Below the pieces are notes generated by a model that worked only from the letters and a program-made list of their open reading frames with translations, was not told the origin of the DNA and did not search any database. A DNA stretch of 52,737 bases, from NCBI GenBank assembly GCA_017450215.1, contig JAFSVH010000038.1:1-52737 (forward strand), in the 5' to 3' direction. This document shows, piece after piece, positions 28,775 through 37,983 of the stretch (its first letter is position 1; the number at the start of each line of letters is the position of its first letter). This stretch comes from Bacilli bacterium (lineage in GTDB: Bacteria; Bacillota_I; Bacilli_A; ML615J-28; CAG-698). A program made the position numbers and the translations under genes.

Positions 28775-30595
28775 ATGAAGAAAATAAAAATGTTATTTAA
28801 GTGGAGTAAGCCATATATCTTGCTCTTGATAGCTGTTGTAGCATTGCAAATGCTTATACCACTTACATATTCATATGTTCCTCAATTCACTAAATATATT
28901 TTCGATTATGTATTAGAGAATACAGGAAAAGAAAACACCTTACCTAAATTTTTGATTGAATTCTTTCAAAGCTATTCAGGTATTAAAGCAGCAGGTGTAG
29001 TTGCAATTACTTTAATAGTATTTCAAACTTTAAGAGCTGCTATGATGTTTTTAAGCAGATATGTAAAAAGTATTTTTGCTGAAAACATCAGTAAAGATAT
29101 TAGAATAAGTCTATTCAAACATGTACAAGATTTAAAGATATCTAGACACAATAATCTTGATACAGGTGATATGATTCAAAGAAGTACTTCAGATGTAGAT
29201 ACTATTAGACAGTTCTTGAGTGAGCAATTCCCAGAGATTTTTTATATCTTTACTACAATGATAGCTGGATCAATTCAAATGGCAGTTGTTAACGTTGGAA
29301 TTACCTTTGTTACATTGATTATTATTCCAGTTACTGTTGTATCATCAATTATATTCTTTAAGTTTATAACTAAGCAATTTGCAAAAGTTGAAGTAGTTGA
29401 AGCGAATATGTCAACAGCAATTCAAGAAAATATAAATGGTGTTAGAGTTGTTAAAGCATTTAATACTGAAATTGATGAAATAAAGAATTTTAAAAAGAAA
29501 AGTAAAGCCTTTGTTGATGAGAGCTTAAAAGTTAATAAAGGTATGGCATATTATTGGGGAATAAGTGATGGTTTATGCGCACTTCAATATGCTGCTACTA
29601 TTTTTTATTGTATTTATCTTGCTGAATTTACTAATATTTCAGTAGGTGATATTGTAGTATGTGTATCTTATATTTCTATGATGATTTACCCAATTAGAAA
29701 CTTAGGTAGAATTATTGGTGATTTTGGTAAGTCAATTGTTGCAGCTGGAAGAATTGAAGAAGTATTGAATGAAGAAGATGAATATGTAGTTGATGGAACT
29801 GAAGATATTAAAGTTAAAGGTAATATTGAATTTAAAGATGTTACATTTAAATTTGATGATTCAGATAAGTATTTATTAAATGGCCTTACTTTTTCAATAA
29901 AGCAAGGCGAAAGTGTTGCTATAATAGGCAAGACTGGAAGTGGTAAAAGTACTATTGCATCTTTACTTGTAAGGATGCATGAATATAATGGTGGAAGTAT
30001 AAAGATTGATGGAGTTGAATTAAAAGATATCAAAAAGAAATCAATTAGAGAGAATATTGGTATCATCTTACAAGATCCATTCCTTTATGCTCGTAGCGTT
30101 TATGATAATGTTAAAATTGCAAGACCTAAGTCAACAAAGGAACAGATTTATTCTGCTACTAAAAAGGCAGCAATTCACGATGACATTATGACATTTGATA
30201 AACAATACGACACTTTAGTTGGTGAGAAAGGCGTTACTCTTTCTGGTGGACAAAAGCAAAGATTATCAATTGCAAGAATGCTTTTATTAAATAAGCCTGT
30301 AATCATTTTTGATGATTCATTATCTGCTGTTGATACTTCAACTGATATGGAAATTAGAAAGACAATTCAGAATAGTGGTAGTGATATTACATCAATAATT
30401 ATCACTCATAGAATTACAACGGCAAAAGAAGCTGACAAGATTATCGTTATTGAAGATGGAAAAGTTAGTGAAATAGGAACTCACGAAGAATTAGCAGTTA
30501 AGGAAGGTCTTTATAAGACATTATGGGATATTCAAGGTGCTTTAGAAGAAGAGTTCTTAAAATTAGTTGAGAAGGAGGTGCAAGCTAATGGATGA
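28775..30595 (+). CDS. ABC exporter half-transporter, degenerate-site subunit
   Basis: The 606-residue protein has six N-terminal membrane helices (about 1-310) and an ATPase domain. Walker A is GKTGSGKST (385-393) and the signature LSGGQ is at 489-493. Walker B is VIIFDD, with Asp514 where the catalytic Glu should be. In heterodimeric exporters such as TM287/288 or BmrCD this change marks the non-hydrolysing site. It overlaps the partner gene by 8 bp. Multidrug or lipid export is likely, but the substrate is unknown. Confidence 0.93.
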   Translation: MKKIKMLFKWSKPYILLLIAVVALQMLIPLTYSYVPQFTKYIFDYVLENTGKENTLPKFLIEFFQSYSGIKAAGVVAITLIVFQTLRAAMMFLSRYVKSIFAENISKDIRISLFKHVQDLKISRHNNLDTGDMIQRSTSDVDTIRQFLSEQFPEIFYIFTTMIAGSIQMAVVNVGITFVTLIIIPVTVVSSIIFFKFITKQFAKVEVVEANMSTAIQENINGVRVVKAFNTEIDEIKNFKKKSKAFVDESLKVNKGMAYYWGISDGLCALQYAATIFYCIYLAEFTNISVGDIVVCVSYISMMIYPIRNLGRIIGDFGKSIVAAGRIEEVLNEEDEYVVDGTEDIKVKGNIEFKDVTFKFDDSDKYLLNGLTFSIKQGESVAIIGKTGSGKSTIASLLVRMHEYNGGSIKIDGVELKDIKKKSIRENIGIILQDPFLYARSVYDNVKIARPKSTKEQIYSATKKAAIHDDIMTFDKQYDTLVGEKGVTLSGGQKQRLSIARMLLLNKPVIIFDDSLSAVDTSTDMEIRKTIQNSGSDITSIIITHRITTAKEADKIIVIEDGKVSEIGTHEELAVKEGLYKTLWDIQGALEEEFLKLVEKEVQANG

Positions 30596-32417
30596 TGAGT
30601 TAGATGTATCGAAGTTCTCTTCTAGTGTTTGGAAAAAGATATTAAAGATTATTTTAAAGCAAAAATGGTTACTTATTTCAATGATGCTTGTTATGGCATG
30701 TGTTGCATTACTTGATGTTTTAACACCTTATTTGATGTCAAAAACTATTGTAGTATTTTTTGGTGAGAATCCAGATTTCTCTTTAAAATATCAATATCTA
30801 TTATATTTTGTTATTATTGCTGTTTTATATATGATTCTTATCTTTTCGTTTATTTATCTTGCTGGAAAATTAGAAGTTTATACAGCAGATAAATTAAGAC
30901 AAGAAACTTTTGTAAGATTACAAGAATTATCATTTAGTTATTATGATAAGACACAAGCTGGTTGGATTATGGCTAGACTTACATCTGATTCTAGAAAGTT
31001 AGCTGAAATTATATCTTGGGGTATGATTGACTTTATTTGGGGTTTAGCTACAATGAGTGGAATATTAGTGATGTTATATATAACATTCTGGCGATTAGCT
31101 TTAATTGTAACTGCACTAGTTCCAATTATTCTTATCTTTTCTACATTATATAGAAAAGTAATGCTTAATGCTCAAAGAAAAGTTAGAAAGACTAATTCTC
31201 AAATAACAGGGAGCTTTAATGAATCATTCTTAGGTGCCAAAACCACGAAGACATTGGTATTAGAAGATAAGCAAAACAAAGAATTTACTGATTTGTGTTT
31301 TGATATGAAAAAGAAGTCAGTTCGTGCAGCAGTTAAAAGTGCTATCTTCTTCCCAACTATTTTAATAATTGCTTATATTGGTGTTGGCTTAACTTATCGT
31401 TTTGGTGCTGGTTTTGTCATGGGTGAATTTGCTGGTTTAATAATTACTGCTGATGTATTATTCTTATTCTTAGATTATACAACAATGTTCTTTGAACCAG
31501 TTATGAACATTTCAAGGTTCTTTGCAGAGCTTCAACAAGCACAAGCTAGTGCCGAAAGAATTGTATCTTTAATTGAAACAAAACCTGATATTGTTGATAG
31601 GGATGATGTTATTAAAATATATGGTGATATATTAAATCCTAAACCTGAGAATTATGAGAAGTTAATCGGTGATATCGAATTTAATCATGTCGATTTTGGT
31701 TATAACGAAAAAGGACTAATCTTAAAAGACTTTAATTTGAAGGTTAAAGCAGGAACCAGTGTTGCTTTAGTTGGTGCTACTGGAAGTGGTAAGAGTACAA
31801 TTGTAAATTTATTATGTAGATTCTATGAACCAACAAAGGGTGAAATCTTAATTGATGGAAAAGATTATCGAAATAGAAGTATTGGATGGCTACATTCAAA
31901 TTTAGGTTATGTTCTTCAAACACCACATCTATTTAACGGTAGCATAAAAGATAATGTATTATATGGTAAAAAAGATGCAACTATTGAGGAAGTAATGGAA
32001 GCATTAAGAATTGTCAGAGCAGATGAAGTTGTGAAAAAGTTAGATGATGGAATTGATACCCAGGTTGGTGAAGGTGGTAATAAGTTATCAATTGGTGAAA
32101 AGCAATTGATTAGCTTTGCTAGAGCTATCGTAAAAGATCCAAGTATCTTGATTTTAGATGAAGCTACATCAAGTATTGATACTGAAACAGAAGTCTTAAT
32201 ACAAGATGCAATCAACAAAGTGATGAAAGGAAGAACTACATTCATTGTTGCCCATCGTTTGTCAACAATAATCAATTCTGATTTAATTTTAGTTATAATG
32301 GATGGTGAAATCAAAGAAGCAGGAACTCATAGTGAATTACTTGCTTTGAAGGGTGAATATTATAATCTATATAAGAATCAATTCATTAATGAGAAGATGG
32401 ATAATATGATTTCATAA
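30588..32417 (+). CDS. ABC exporter half-transporter, catalytic-site subunit
   Basis: The 609-residue partner of the previous gene has the same layout: six helices, then Walker A GATGSGKST (396-404), signature LSIGE (500-504) and Walker B with Glu525 intact (LILDEATSSID). The second glycine of LSGGQ is replaced by Ile-Gly-Glu here, as expected for the signature facing the degenerate site of the other subunit. The start is ATG 30588 behind AAGGAGGTG, inside the end of the first gene, so translation is coupled one to one. Confidence 0.93.
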   Translation: MDDELDVSKFSSSVWKKILKIILKQKWLLISMMLVMACVALLDVLTPYLMSKTIVVFFGENPDFSLKYQYLLYFVIIAVLYMILIFSFIYLAGKLEVYTADKLRQETFVRLQELSFSYYDKTQAGWIMARLTSDSRKLAEIISWGMIDFIWGLATMSGILVMLYITFWRLALIVTALVPIILIFSTLYRKVMLNAQRKVRKTNSQITGSFNESFLGAKTTKTLVLEDKQNKEFTDLCFDMKKKSVRAAVKSAIFFPTILIIAYIGVGLTYRFGAGFVMGEFAGLIITADVLFLFLDYTTMFFEPVMNISRFFAELQQAQASAERIVSLIETKPDIVDRDDVIKIYGDILNPKPENYEKLIGDIEFNHVDFGYNEKGLILKDFNLKVKAGTSVALVGATGSGKSTIVNLLCRFYEPTKGEILIDGKDYRNRSIGWLHSNLGYVLQTPHLFNGSIKDNVLYGKKDATIEEVMEALRIVRADEVVKKLDDGIDTQVGEGGNKLSIGEKQLISFARAIVKDPSILILDEATSSIDTETEVLIQDAINKVMKGRTTFIVAHRLSTIINSDLILVIMDGEIKEAGTHSELLALKGEYYNLYKNQFINEKMDNMIS

Positions 32418-32432
32418 TAATCCAAATAAAGT

Positions 32433-32467
32433 GAAATAGGCATATTGATATCAATATGTCTATTTTT
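32433..32467 (+). terminator. Terminator of the ABC exporter operon
   Basis: AAATAGGCATATTGA pairs with TCAATATGTCTATTT and is followed by a T-run. Confidence 0.75.
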
Positions 32468-32531
32468 GTTTTTAAAGTATTTTATAGTATTATTCAGTCT
32501 TTTGTGTTATAATCAAAATAGTAGGTGAATT

Positions 32532-33470
32532 ATGAATTGTATTTTTATTTATAATCCTAATAGTGGAAAAGGAAGAATAAAGAAAAAATTTAATTACATC
32601 AAGCATGCACTAGAAGAAAAATATGATCCTGTTGTAATCTATGAAAGTTCATCGCCTGATGATCTAATTAAAACAGCAAAGGATGCATGTGGTAAATATG
32701 ATGTTGTTGCTTTTTCTGGTGGTGATGGAACGTTCAATGCAATTGCTAATGCTATATGTGGTGAAGAGAAGAGACCAATTCTTGGTTACATTCCATCAGG
32801 TACAGTTAATGATTTAGGCAGAAATTTAAAGATTCCTAAAAACATTAAAAAAGCAGTACAAATTATTACTAAAGGTGATATCGTATATCATGATGCTGGC
32901 TTGATTAATGATACATATTTTGCATATGTTGTAGGTATTGGTACATTTACAAGTGTATCTTATCATACACAACAAAGCATCAAAAAGATTTTAGGCAAGA
33001 TGGCTTACATTCTAGATGGTTTAGAGGATTTAATATATCCACGAATAGTGAATGTGAAAATTAAGGATTTAGAGTCAGGTGAAATGATTGAGGGAGAATA
33101 TCCTTTAGTTTTAGTATTGAATTCTAAAACATGTGGTGGCTTTAATATTGATAGAGATGGACATTTGAATGATGGCTATTTTGATATCATATGTGTTAAG
33201 AAGTTTTATAAATTCCATTCCTTTAATATCTTAAATCTTTTCTTCTTTGGAGCAAGAAAGAAAAGAAAGATTACATCATATTATCAAATGATGAGATCAA
33301 AAGAATTAACTATTGAAACTGATGACCAAACTTATTGGACAATTGATGGAGAAAAGGGAATGTGTGGCAATGTTCATATTACTAACTTGCATAATCATTT
33401 TCGGATTCTAGTTCCTAAACGTAAGAATAAACCTTTATCAAAACAATTCTTACCAGAGGATGATAAATAA
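32532..33470 (+). CDS. Diacylglycerol kinase-family lipid kinase
   Basis: The 312-residue protein belongs to the DagK/YegS group that phosphorylates diacylglycerol or related lipids at the inner membrane face. It shows FIYNPNSGKGR at the start, the nucleotide motif FSGGDGTFNA (GGDGT 63-67), PSGTVNDLGRNL, and the C-terminal DRDGHLNDGYFDI. The usual Glu after GGDGTxN is Ala here, a modest deviation. It may recycle diacylglycerol from lipoprotein or lipoteichoic-type modification, fitting the many lipoproteins nearby. That role is inferred. Confidence 0.9.
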   Translation: MNCIFIYNPNSGKGRIKKKFNYIKHALEEKYDPVVIYESSSPDDLIKTAKDACGKYDVVAFSGGDGTFNAIANAICGEEKRPILGYIPSGTVNDLGRNLKIPKNIKKAVQIITKGDIVYHDAGLINDTYFAYVVGIGTFTSVSYHTQQSIKKILGKMAYILDGLEDLIYPRIVNVKIKDLESGEMIEGEYPLVLVLNSKTCGGFNIDRDGHLNDGYFDIICVKKFYKFHSFNILNLFFFGARKKRKITSYYQMMRSKELTIETDDQTYWTIDGEKGMCGNVHITNLHNHFRILVPKRKNKPLSKQFLPEDDK

Positions 33471-33507
33471 TTAGAATTGTATATTATTAATAAGAAAAGA
33501 GATTGAA

Positions 33508-34074
33508 ATGAGAATAATTACTGGTAAACATAAGAGTAGAGTATTAAAAACTTTGGAAGGCAATAATACTAGACCGATGATGGACAAGATGAAAGAATCA
33601 GTATTCAATACAATTGGTCCATATTTTGATGGTGGACTTGTTCTTGATTTATTTGGTGGTAGTGGTGCTTTATCACTTGAGTCATTAAGCCGTGGTGCAG
33701 ACCATGCATATATTAATGAACTTAATCGTGAAGCAATGCAAATTATTAAATATAATGTAAGCTTATTAAAAGAAGATGATAATGTAACATTGATTAATAG
33801 TGATTATAAGGTTGCATTAAAGCGCCTAGGTGATGTAAAATTTGATTATGTATTTTTAGATCCTCCTTACAGGATGCATGTTGTTAATGAGATATGTGAT
33901 TATTTAGTTAATAATAATATGCTTGAAGATAAATGTTTTATTATTTGTCATTATGTAAAAGGGGAAACTGAAATTATAAGAAACGCTCAAAAATTAAAAT
34001 TAATTAAAAATTATTGCTATGGTAAAAGTGAAGTAGCAATATATGAATATGAGGAGAAAGAAAATGAAGTCTAG
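33508..34074 (+). CDS. rsmD: 16S rRNA (guanine966-N2)-methyltransferase
   Basis: The 188-residue enzyme methylates G966 of 16S rRNA in the assembled small subunit. It starts MRIITGKHKSR, contains the hallmark TRPMMDKMKESVFN, the SAM-binding DLFGGSGAL (47-55) and the catalytic DPPY (118-121). In most Bacillota rsmD is followed by coaD; here the next gene is a GH18 lipoprotein overlapping it by 11 bp, an unusual neighbour. Confidence 0.95.
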   Translation: MRIITGKHKSRVLKTLEGNNTRPMMDKMKESVFNTIGPYFDGGLVLDLFGGSGALSLESLSRGADHAYINELNREAMQIIKYNVSLLKEDDNVTLINSDYKVALKRLGDVKFDYVFLDPPYRMHVVNEICDYLVNNNMLEDKCFIICHYVKGETEIIRNAQKLKLIKNYCYGKSEVAIYEYEEKENEV

Positions 34075-36037
34075 ATTTTTATTAATAATATTAGCGCTTG
34101 TTTCTTTATTTGCACTTGTTGCTTGTGATAGTATTCCAGAAGTTGTATTTGTTCCAAAGGACAAAGATAAATATACAATTACTTTAAATTACAACAACGG
34201 CAGAGAAAGTGAAGAATATAAAGTTGATGATGGTGCTAAGTTTGAAGAACCAGCTAAACCAACATATGAAGGATATGTATTCTTAGGTTGGTATCATAAG
34301 AATTCACTTTATGATTTTAATAAGATTGTAAATGCTGATATCACAATTGATGCAAGATGGGAAAATGTAACTAATACTTGTGTTGCTAGATATGTAATGT
34401 TCGATAGCTCTATTCGAGAAGTAGTATATGTAAAAAATACAAATGCTTCCCCTCTAGCAGTTAGCGAAGAAGGTTATAAATTCTTGGGTTGGTATTTAGA
34501 GGAAAATGGTGTTTTAGCAAGTGAACCTTTTGCATTTAATACTAAAAAAATCGAAAATGATATTAAGCTAGTATCTAAGTGGGAAAAAGAAACTTACGTT
34601 ATCAGTTTTGATTCTAATGGTGGATCTGATGTAAGTTCAGCTACAGTTGGTTATGGCGATTTACTTGAAGAACCTGAAGAACCAAAGAAACTAGGTTATG
34701 CTTTTGTTGGTTGGTTTGAAAAAGTTGATGAAAATTTAAGTGATAATCCATTTGATTTCAGTGCTTCAATTAAATCAGCAATTAAGTTATATGCTAAATG
34801 GGAAGAGGCCAATAATTATCAAGAGATGTTCGAAAATGAAATGAATGAATATTTTTCAAAAATAGATTTCTTTGATTTCAGTTTACCAAAGAGTTCTGAA
34901 GGTATTACAAATATAACATGGTCTTCTAATAATACAAATATTATTAGTAATGATGGAACATTAAAGAGACCTTATGTAAAAACATCAGTTACATTAACTG
35001 CTAATTTAAAATTATTTAATGGAACTAATACATCAACTGAATTTACTTTTGATGTTGATGGATATAAATTAGAAACTGCAACTAATGTTGCAAGTACTTA
35101 TCTATATAGAAATTATAGTGCAATGGAAGATTCATTGTTTGAAATTATGGATATCATTTATTGTGCTTTTGCAAAAGTTGATGCTGAAGGTAAAGTTACT
35201 GGAACTAATTATTTTAAGAATGTACAAGATTACATTATTCCAAAAGCAAAGAAATATGGAGTATATGTAATAATGGTTCTTGCACCTGAATCTAGCTGGA
35301 CAACATTCACAAATCCTGTTAATAATCTTGTTGATACAGCAGTTAGTAACATAATGGCTAAGGTCAATGAATATGGATTTGATGGTGTTGATATCGATTG
35401 GGAACGTCCAAAGAGTGGACAAGAAGGATGGTTTACTAATTTTGCACAAAAACTAAATACTAGTGTTAAAGCAAATAATAGTAATCATTTAGTAAGTGCT
35501 GCCATTACTGGTGGTAAATGGCAACCACCTAGCTATGATTTAACACACTCAGGACAATACTTAGATTATGTTAATGTTATGACCTATGGAATGGAAAGAG
35601 AATCAAGACACTATCAAAATGCACTATATCCATCTAGCCATTCAGCTACATCTTGTAGTATTCATGAAAGTGTACCAATCTTTAATTCATATGGTATTCC
35701 ATCAAGTAAATTATTAATTGGTCTTGCTTTCTATGGTATTAAACAAGTATATGAAAATGGTTCTTGGGGAAGTGCTTCATCAGTATTGTATAATTCATTA
35801 GTTAGTAATTATTTGAATAAGGATGAATATACAGTTTATTATGATGATGTTGCAAAAGTTCCTTACATTATGAATAGTAATAACACTATATTTATTAGTT
35901 ATGATAATGAACAATCTATTAAAGATAAATGTGATTATGTTGTAGCTAATGGATTAGGTGGTGTGATGGCTTGGGAAGCTGGTTGTGATATTAGTGGTGT
36001 ATTAATTAATGCTGTAAAAGAAGGATTAAATAAATAA
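34064..36037 (+). CDS. GH18-type glycoside hydrolase lipoprotein with InlB-like repeats
   Basis: The 657-residue surface protein is lipidated at Cys21 (ALVAC). About three Listeria-Bacteroides (Flg_new) repeats follow, with YEGYVFLGWY, YKFLGWYLEENG and LGYAFVGWFE. An aBig_2-type domain comes next with ITWSSNNTNIIS. The C-terminal GH18 barrel has the catalytic motif DGVDIDWE (440-447, acid Glu447) and a closing GVMAWEAG. It probably cuts chitin-like or N-glycan (chitobiose) substrates. The start is ATG 34064 behind GAGGAG, overlapping rsmD. Confidence 0.9.
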   Translation: MKSRFLLIILALVSLFALVACDSIPEVVFVPKDKDKYTITLNYNNGRESEEYKVDDGAKFEEPAKPTYEGYVFLGWYHKNSLYDFNKIVNADITIDARWENVTNTCVARYVMFDSSIREVVYVKNTNASPLAVSEEGYKFLGWYLEENGVLASEPFAFNTKKIENDIKLVSKWEKETYVISFDSNGGSDVSSATVGYGDLLEEPEEPKKLGYAFVGWFEKVDENLSDNPFDFSASIKSAIKLYAKWEEANNYQEMFENEMNEYFSKIDFFDFSLPKSSEGITNITWSSNNTNIISNDGTLKRPYVKTSVTLTANLKLFNGTNTSTEFTFDVDGYKLETATNVASTYLYRNYSAMEDSLFEIMDIIYCAFAKVDAEGKVTGTNYFKNVQDYIIPKAKKYGVYVIMVLAPESSWTTFTNPVNNLVDTAVSNIMAKVNEYGFDGVDIDWERPKSGQEGWFTNFAQKLNTSVKANNSNHLVSAAITGGKWQPPSYDLTHSGQYLDYVNVMTYGMERESRHYQNALYPSSHSATSCSIHESVPIFNSYGIPSSKLLIGLAFYGIKQVYENGSWGSASSVLYNSLVSNYLNKDEYTVYYDDVAKVPYIMNSNNTIFISYDNEQSIKDKCDYVVANGLGGVMAWEAGCDISGVLINAVKEGLNK

Positions 36038-36049
36038 GGGGGATTAGTA

Positions 36050-37390
36050 ATGAAAAAACTATTTAATTGTTTTATTTTTATCTTAGTCGGAATGTTTGTA
36101 TTCTTGCTTACTGCTTGTGAAGAAGCAGATGCAATTAAGAATTATGAATCAAGAATTATTGCTCTTGAGACTGCATTAGCAGAACAAGAGGAATTACTTG
36201 GTGATTATGAATTTAGAATTCAAGATTTAGAGGATGAATTAGGTAAAACTAAGAATTCTATTAAGAGTGTTCAAACAAGAGTTGGTGAAATTGAAACTAC
36301 ACTTAATACAGTATCTTCTGATGTTACAAATTTAAAAGGTACTAGTGATACAAGTGTTCAAGTATATTTAGCTGATCAATATTATCTAGTTGTTAATGAT
36401 AATTTCCAATTATTCTATCGTTCAGTTATTAGAGCAGTTGATCCTTATGGATATTATATTAAAGTTACTGGTGACAAAGGTCATGCATTAAATAGATATT
36501 TTGAATTTAAACCAGATACAGTTGGTACATATCAATTAAAGATTGAAGTATGTGATTCTAATGGTCATGTATTAGGTAGTGATTCAACAAAGTTAGTAGT
36601 TGTTGACAGCAAGAAAGCAAATGCTACTGAAAAGACAATTCTTTGTATTGGTGATAGCTTAACATCTAATGGTGTTTGGGTTGCTCGTGGTGTATCTAAA
36701 TATGTTAGTGCTGGTGGTAAAGCAACAACAATTGGAACTATTACTACTACATCAGGTGGTAAGACATATAAATATGAAGGTAGAAGTGGCTGGCAATGGA
36801 GTAGTTATCTATCTAAATATGATTCAAGCACAATGTCTCCATTTGCTCCAACAGGAAGCAATCCAAGTATTAGAGATTATTGTACAAGAAACGGATTTGG
36901 TGAAATCACTGATTTCTATATTATGATGACATTCAATGGTTTACCTGGATCATATACTGAATTTACATTTGATACTCCATTTATTCAACAAGCTAAGACT
37001 TTAATTGACTTAATTCATAGTGAATATCCAAATGCAAAGATTAGTTTAATGAACTTACCTCTAACTTCAACAAGAGCTGGTTTAGGTGCTTATTATCAAA
37101 TTAGTAGTACTTATTCAGATAATTATGGTAAAGCTGTTACAGTTCTTCACTATGGTGATTTCTTAGAGAAGTGGTGTAAGATGAGTTCATATAAATCATT
37201 CATGAGATATGTTGATATCAAAGCTCAATTTGATAGTGAATATAATATGCCTTACGAAACTAAGAGTGTTAATAACACTAACACAAGTGAAAAAGAAACA
37301 GTAGGTAATGCTATGGGTATGCACCCTTCAACAAATGGGTATAACCAAATCGGTGATGCTGTTTATAGAGCATTGATGTCTAATTGGTAA
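36050..37390 (+). CDS. SGNH/GDSL hydrolase lipoprotein with N-terminal coiled coil
   Basis: The 446-residue protein is lipidated at Cys23 (LLTAC). Residues 27-97 form a coiled coil (IIALETALAEQEELLG and so on) that would act as a stalk. The SGNH esterase domain has block I ILCIGDSLTSNG (nucleophile Ser203), GRSGW, MMTFNG and a late MHPSTNGY (catalytic His425). Such enzymes deacetylate glycans. It follows the GH18 gene by 12 bp, suggesting joint glycan breakdown at the cell surface. Confidence 0.88.
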   Translation: MKKLFNCFIFILVGMFVFLLTACEEADAIKNYESRIIALETALAEQEELLGDYEFRIQDLEDELGKTKNSIKSVQTRVGEIETTLNTVSSDVTNLKGTSDTSVQVYLADQYYLVVNDNFQLFYRSVIRAVDPYGYYIKVTGDKGHALNRYFEFKPDTVGTYQLKIEVCDSNGHVLGSDSTKLVVVDSKKANATEKTILCIGDSLTSNGVWVARGVSKYVSAGGKATTIGTITTTSGGKTYKYEGRSGWQWSSYLSKYDSSTMSPFAPTGSNPSIRDYCTRNGFGEITDFYIMMTFNGLPGSYTEFTFDTPFIQQAKTLIDLIHSEYPNAKISLMNLPLTSTRAGLGAYYQISSTYSDNYGKAVTVLHYGDFLEKWCKMSSYKSFMRYVDIKAQFDSEYNMPYETKSVNNTNTSEKETVGNAMGMHPSTNGYNQIGDAVYRALMSNW

Positions 37391-37428
37391 AAATTTGATA
37401 TAAATGATTATTTTTAAATAATTATTTG

Positions 37429-37457
37429 TTGATTTTAACACTTAAAGATGTTATAAT
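37429..37457 (+). promoter_or_regulatory. tRNA-Arg promoter
   Basis: TTGATT (37429-37434), 17 bp and TATAAT (37452-37457), about 14 bp before the mature tRNA end. Confidence 0.7.
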
Positions 37458-37467
37458 CTTTAAGTGT
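37438..37467. promoter_or_regulatory. Perfect 12-bp dyad over the tRNA-Arg promoter
   Basis: ACACTTAAAGAT (37438-37449) and ATCTTTAAGTGT (37456-37467) are exact reverse complements around GTTATA. The dyad covers the spacer, the -10 box and the start. There is no T-run after it, so it is unlikely to be a terminator. Confidence 0.6.
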
Positions 37468-37470
37468 AAT

Positions 37471-37547
37471 GTCCCAGTAGCTCAGTTGGATAGAGCAACG
37501 GCCTTCTAAGCCGTGTGTCGGGAGTTCGAATCTCTTCTGGGACGCCA
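37471..37547 (+). tRNA. tRNA-Arg (anticodon TCT)
   Basis: The 77-nt cloverleaf has the acceptor GTCCCAG/CTGGGAC, a D-arm GCTCAGTTGGATAGAGC, an anticodon stem ACGGC/GCCGT around CTTCTAA (anticodon TCT, reading AGA), and a T-arm GGAGTTCGAATCTC. CCA is encoded. AGA is the main arginine codon in this AT-rich DNA, so this tRNA should be in high demand. An accessory region begins right after it. Confidence 0.97.
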
Positions 37548-37603
37548 TATTGATTGTTCTATAAGTCTTTCGATATTTGAAGATTTATAACAAAATATAG
37601 AGA

Positions 37604-37632
37604 AAATATGTCTAAATAGGCATATTTTTTTG
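37604..37632 (+). terminator. tRNA-Arg terminator
   Basis: AAATATG pairs with CATATTT around TCTAAATAGG, followed by a T-run. Confidence 0.6.
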
Positions 37633-37643
37633 TGCACTGATGG

Positions 37644-37737
37644 GTCGTTCATAGAGAATCGAATAGTACGTTCAGTCGGATTCGAACTATTGTGAAAAAC
37701 TCTCGTTCAATCGGAATCGAATTATTATATATTTTAT
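37644..37737. repeat. Three short degenerate repeats downstream of tRNA-Arg
   Basis: Copies at about 37644-37666, 37668-37692 and 37713-37737 share the pattern CGTTCAnTCGGAnTCGAAnTA. The GATTCGAAC core resembles the reverse complement of a tRNA T-arm, but no cloverleaf folds. Origin unclear. Confidence 0.35.
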
Positions 37738-37782
37738 CTAGACAAATTAATAGGTATTAACCTGGACAATTTATTATAAATA

Positions 37783-37983
37783 ATGAAAATCGGTGAAGAA
37801 AACGGGATTATTGAATTTAAAAAGACAACTGGCGAGTTAAAAGATTCTATGGATGATATTAGTGCTCTTTTAAACAAATATTGTAAGGATACTATTTATT
37901 TTGGTGTTATGGATGATGGCAGCGTTAAGGGCCAACAAATTAGTGACTCTACAAAAAAAGATGTATCAAGAATAATCAGTTAA
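37783..37983 (+). pseudogene. Truncated AlbA_2 (Schlafen-type) domain gene
   Basis: The 66-residue frame reads EENGIIEFKKTTGELKDSM, then ALLNKYCKDTIYFGVMDDGS and GQQISDSTKKDVSRI. This is the first third of the AlbA_2 domain of putative DNA/RNA-binding regulators of about 200-450 residues. It stops abruptly and is followed in another frame by a 5'-truncated acetyltransferase, so a deletion has fused two remnants. No SD is evident before the ATG. Confidence 0.65.

Noticed and set aside
29686..32314. Long minus-strand frames opposite the ABC exporter genes
   Set aside because: They are shadows of conserved ATPase coding sequence, with Ser/Leu/Pro-rich composition and no SD.
35132..35449. Minus-strand frame opposite the GH18 domain
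   Set aside because: Shadow of the catalytic barrel coding sequence; Cys- and Ile-rich with no family resemblance.
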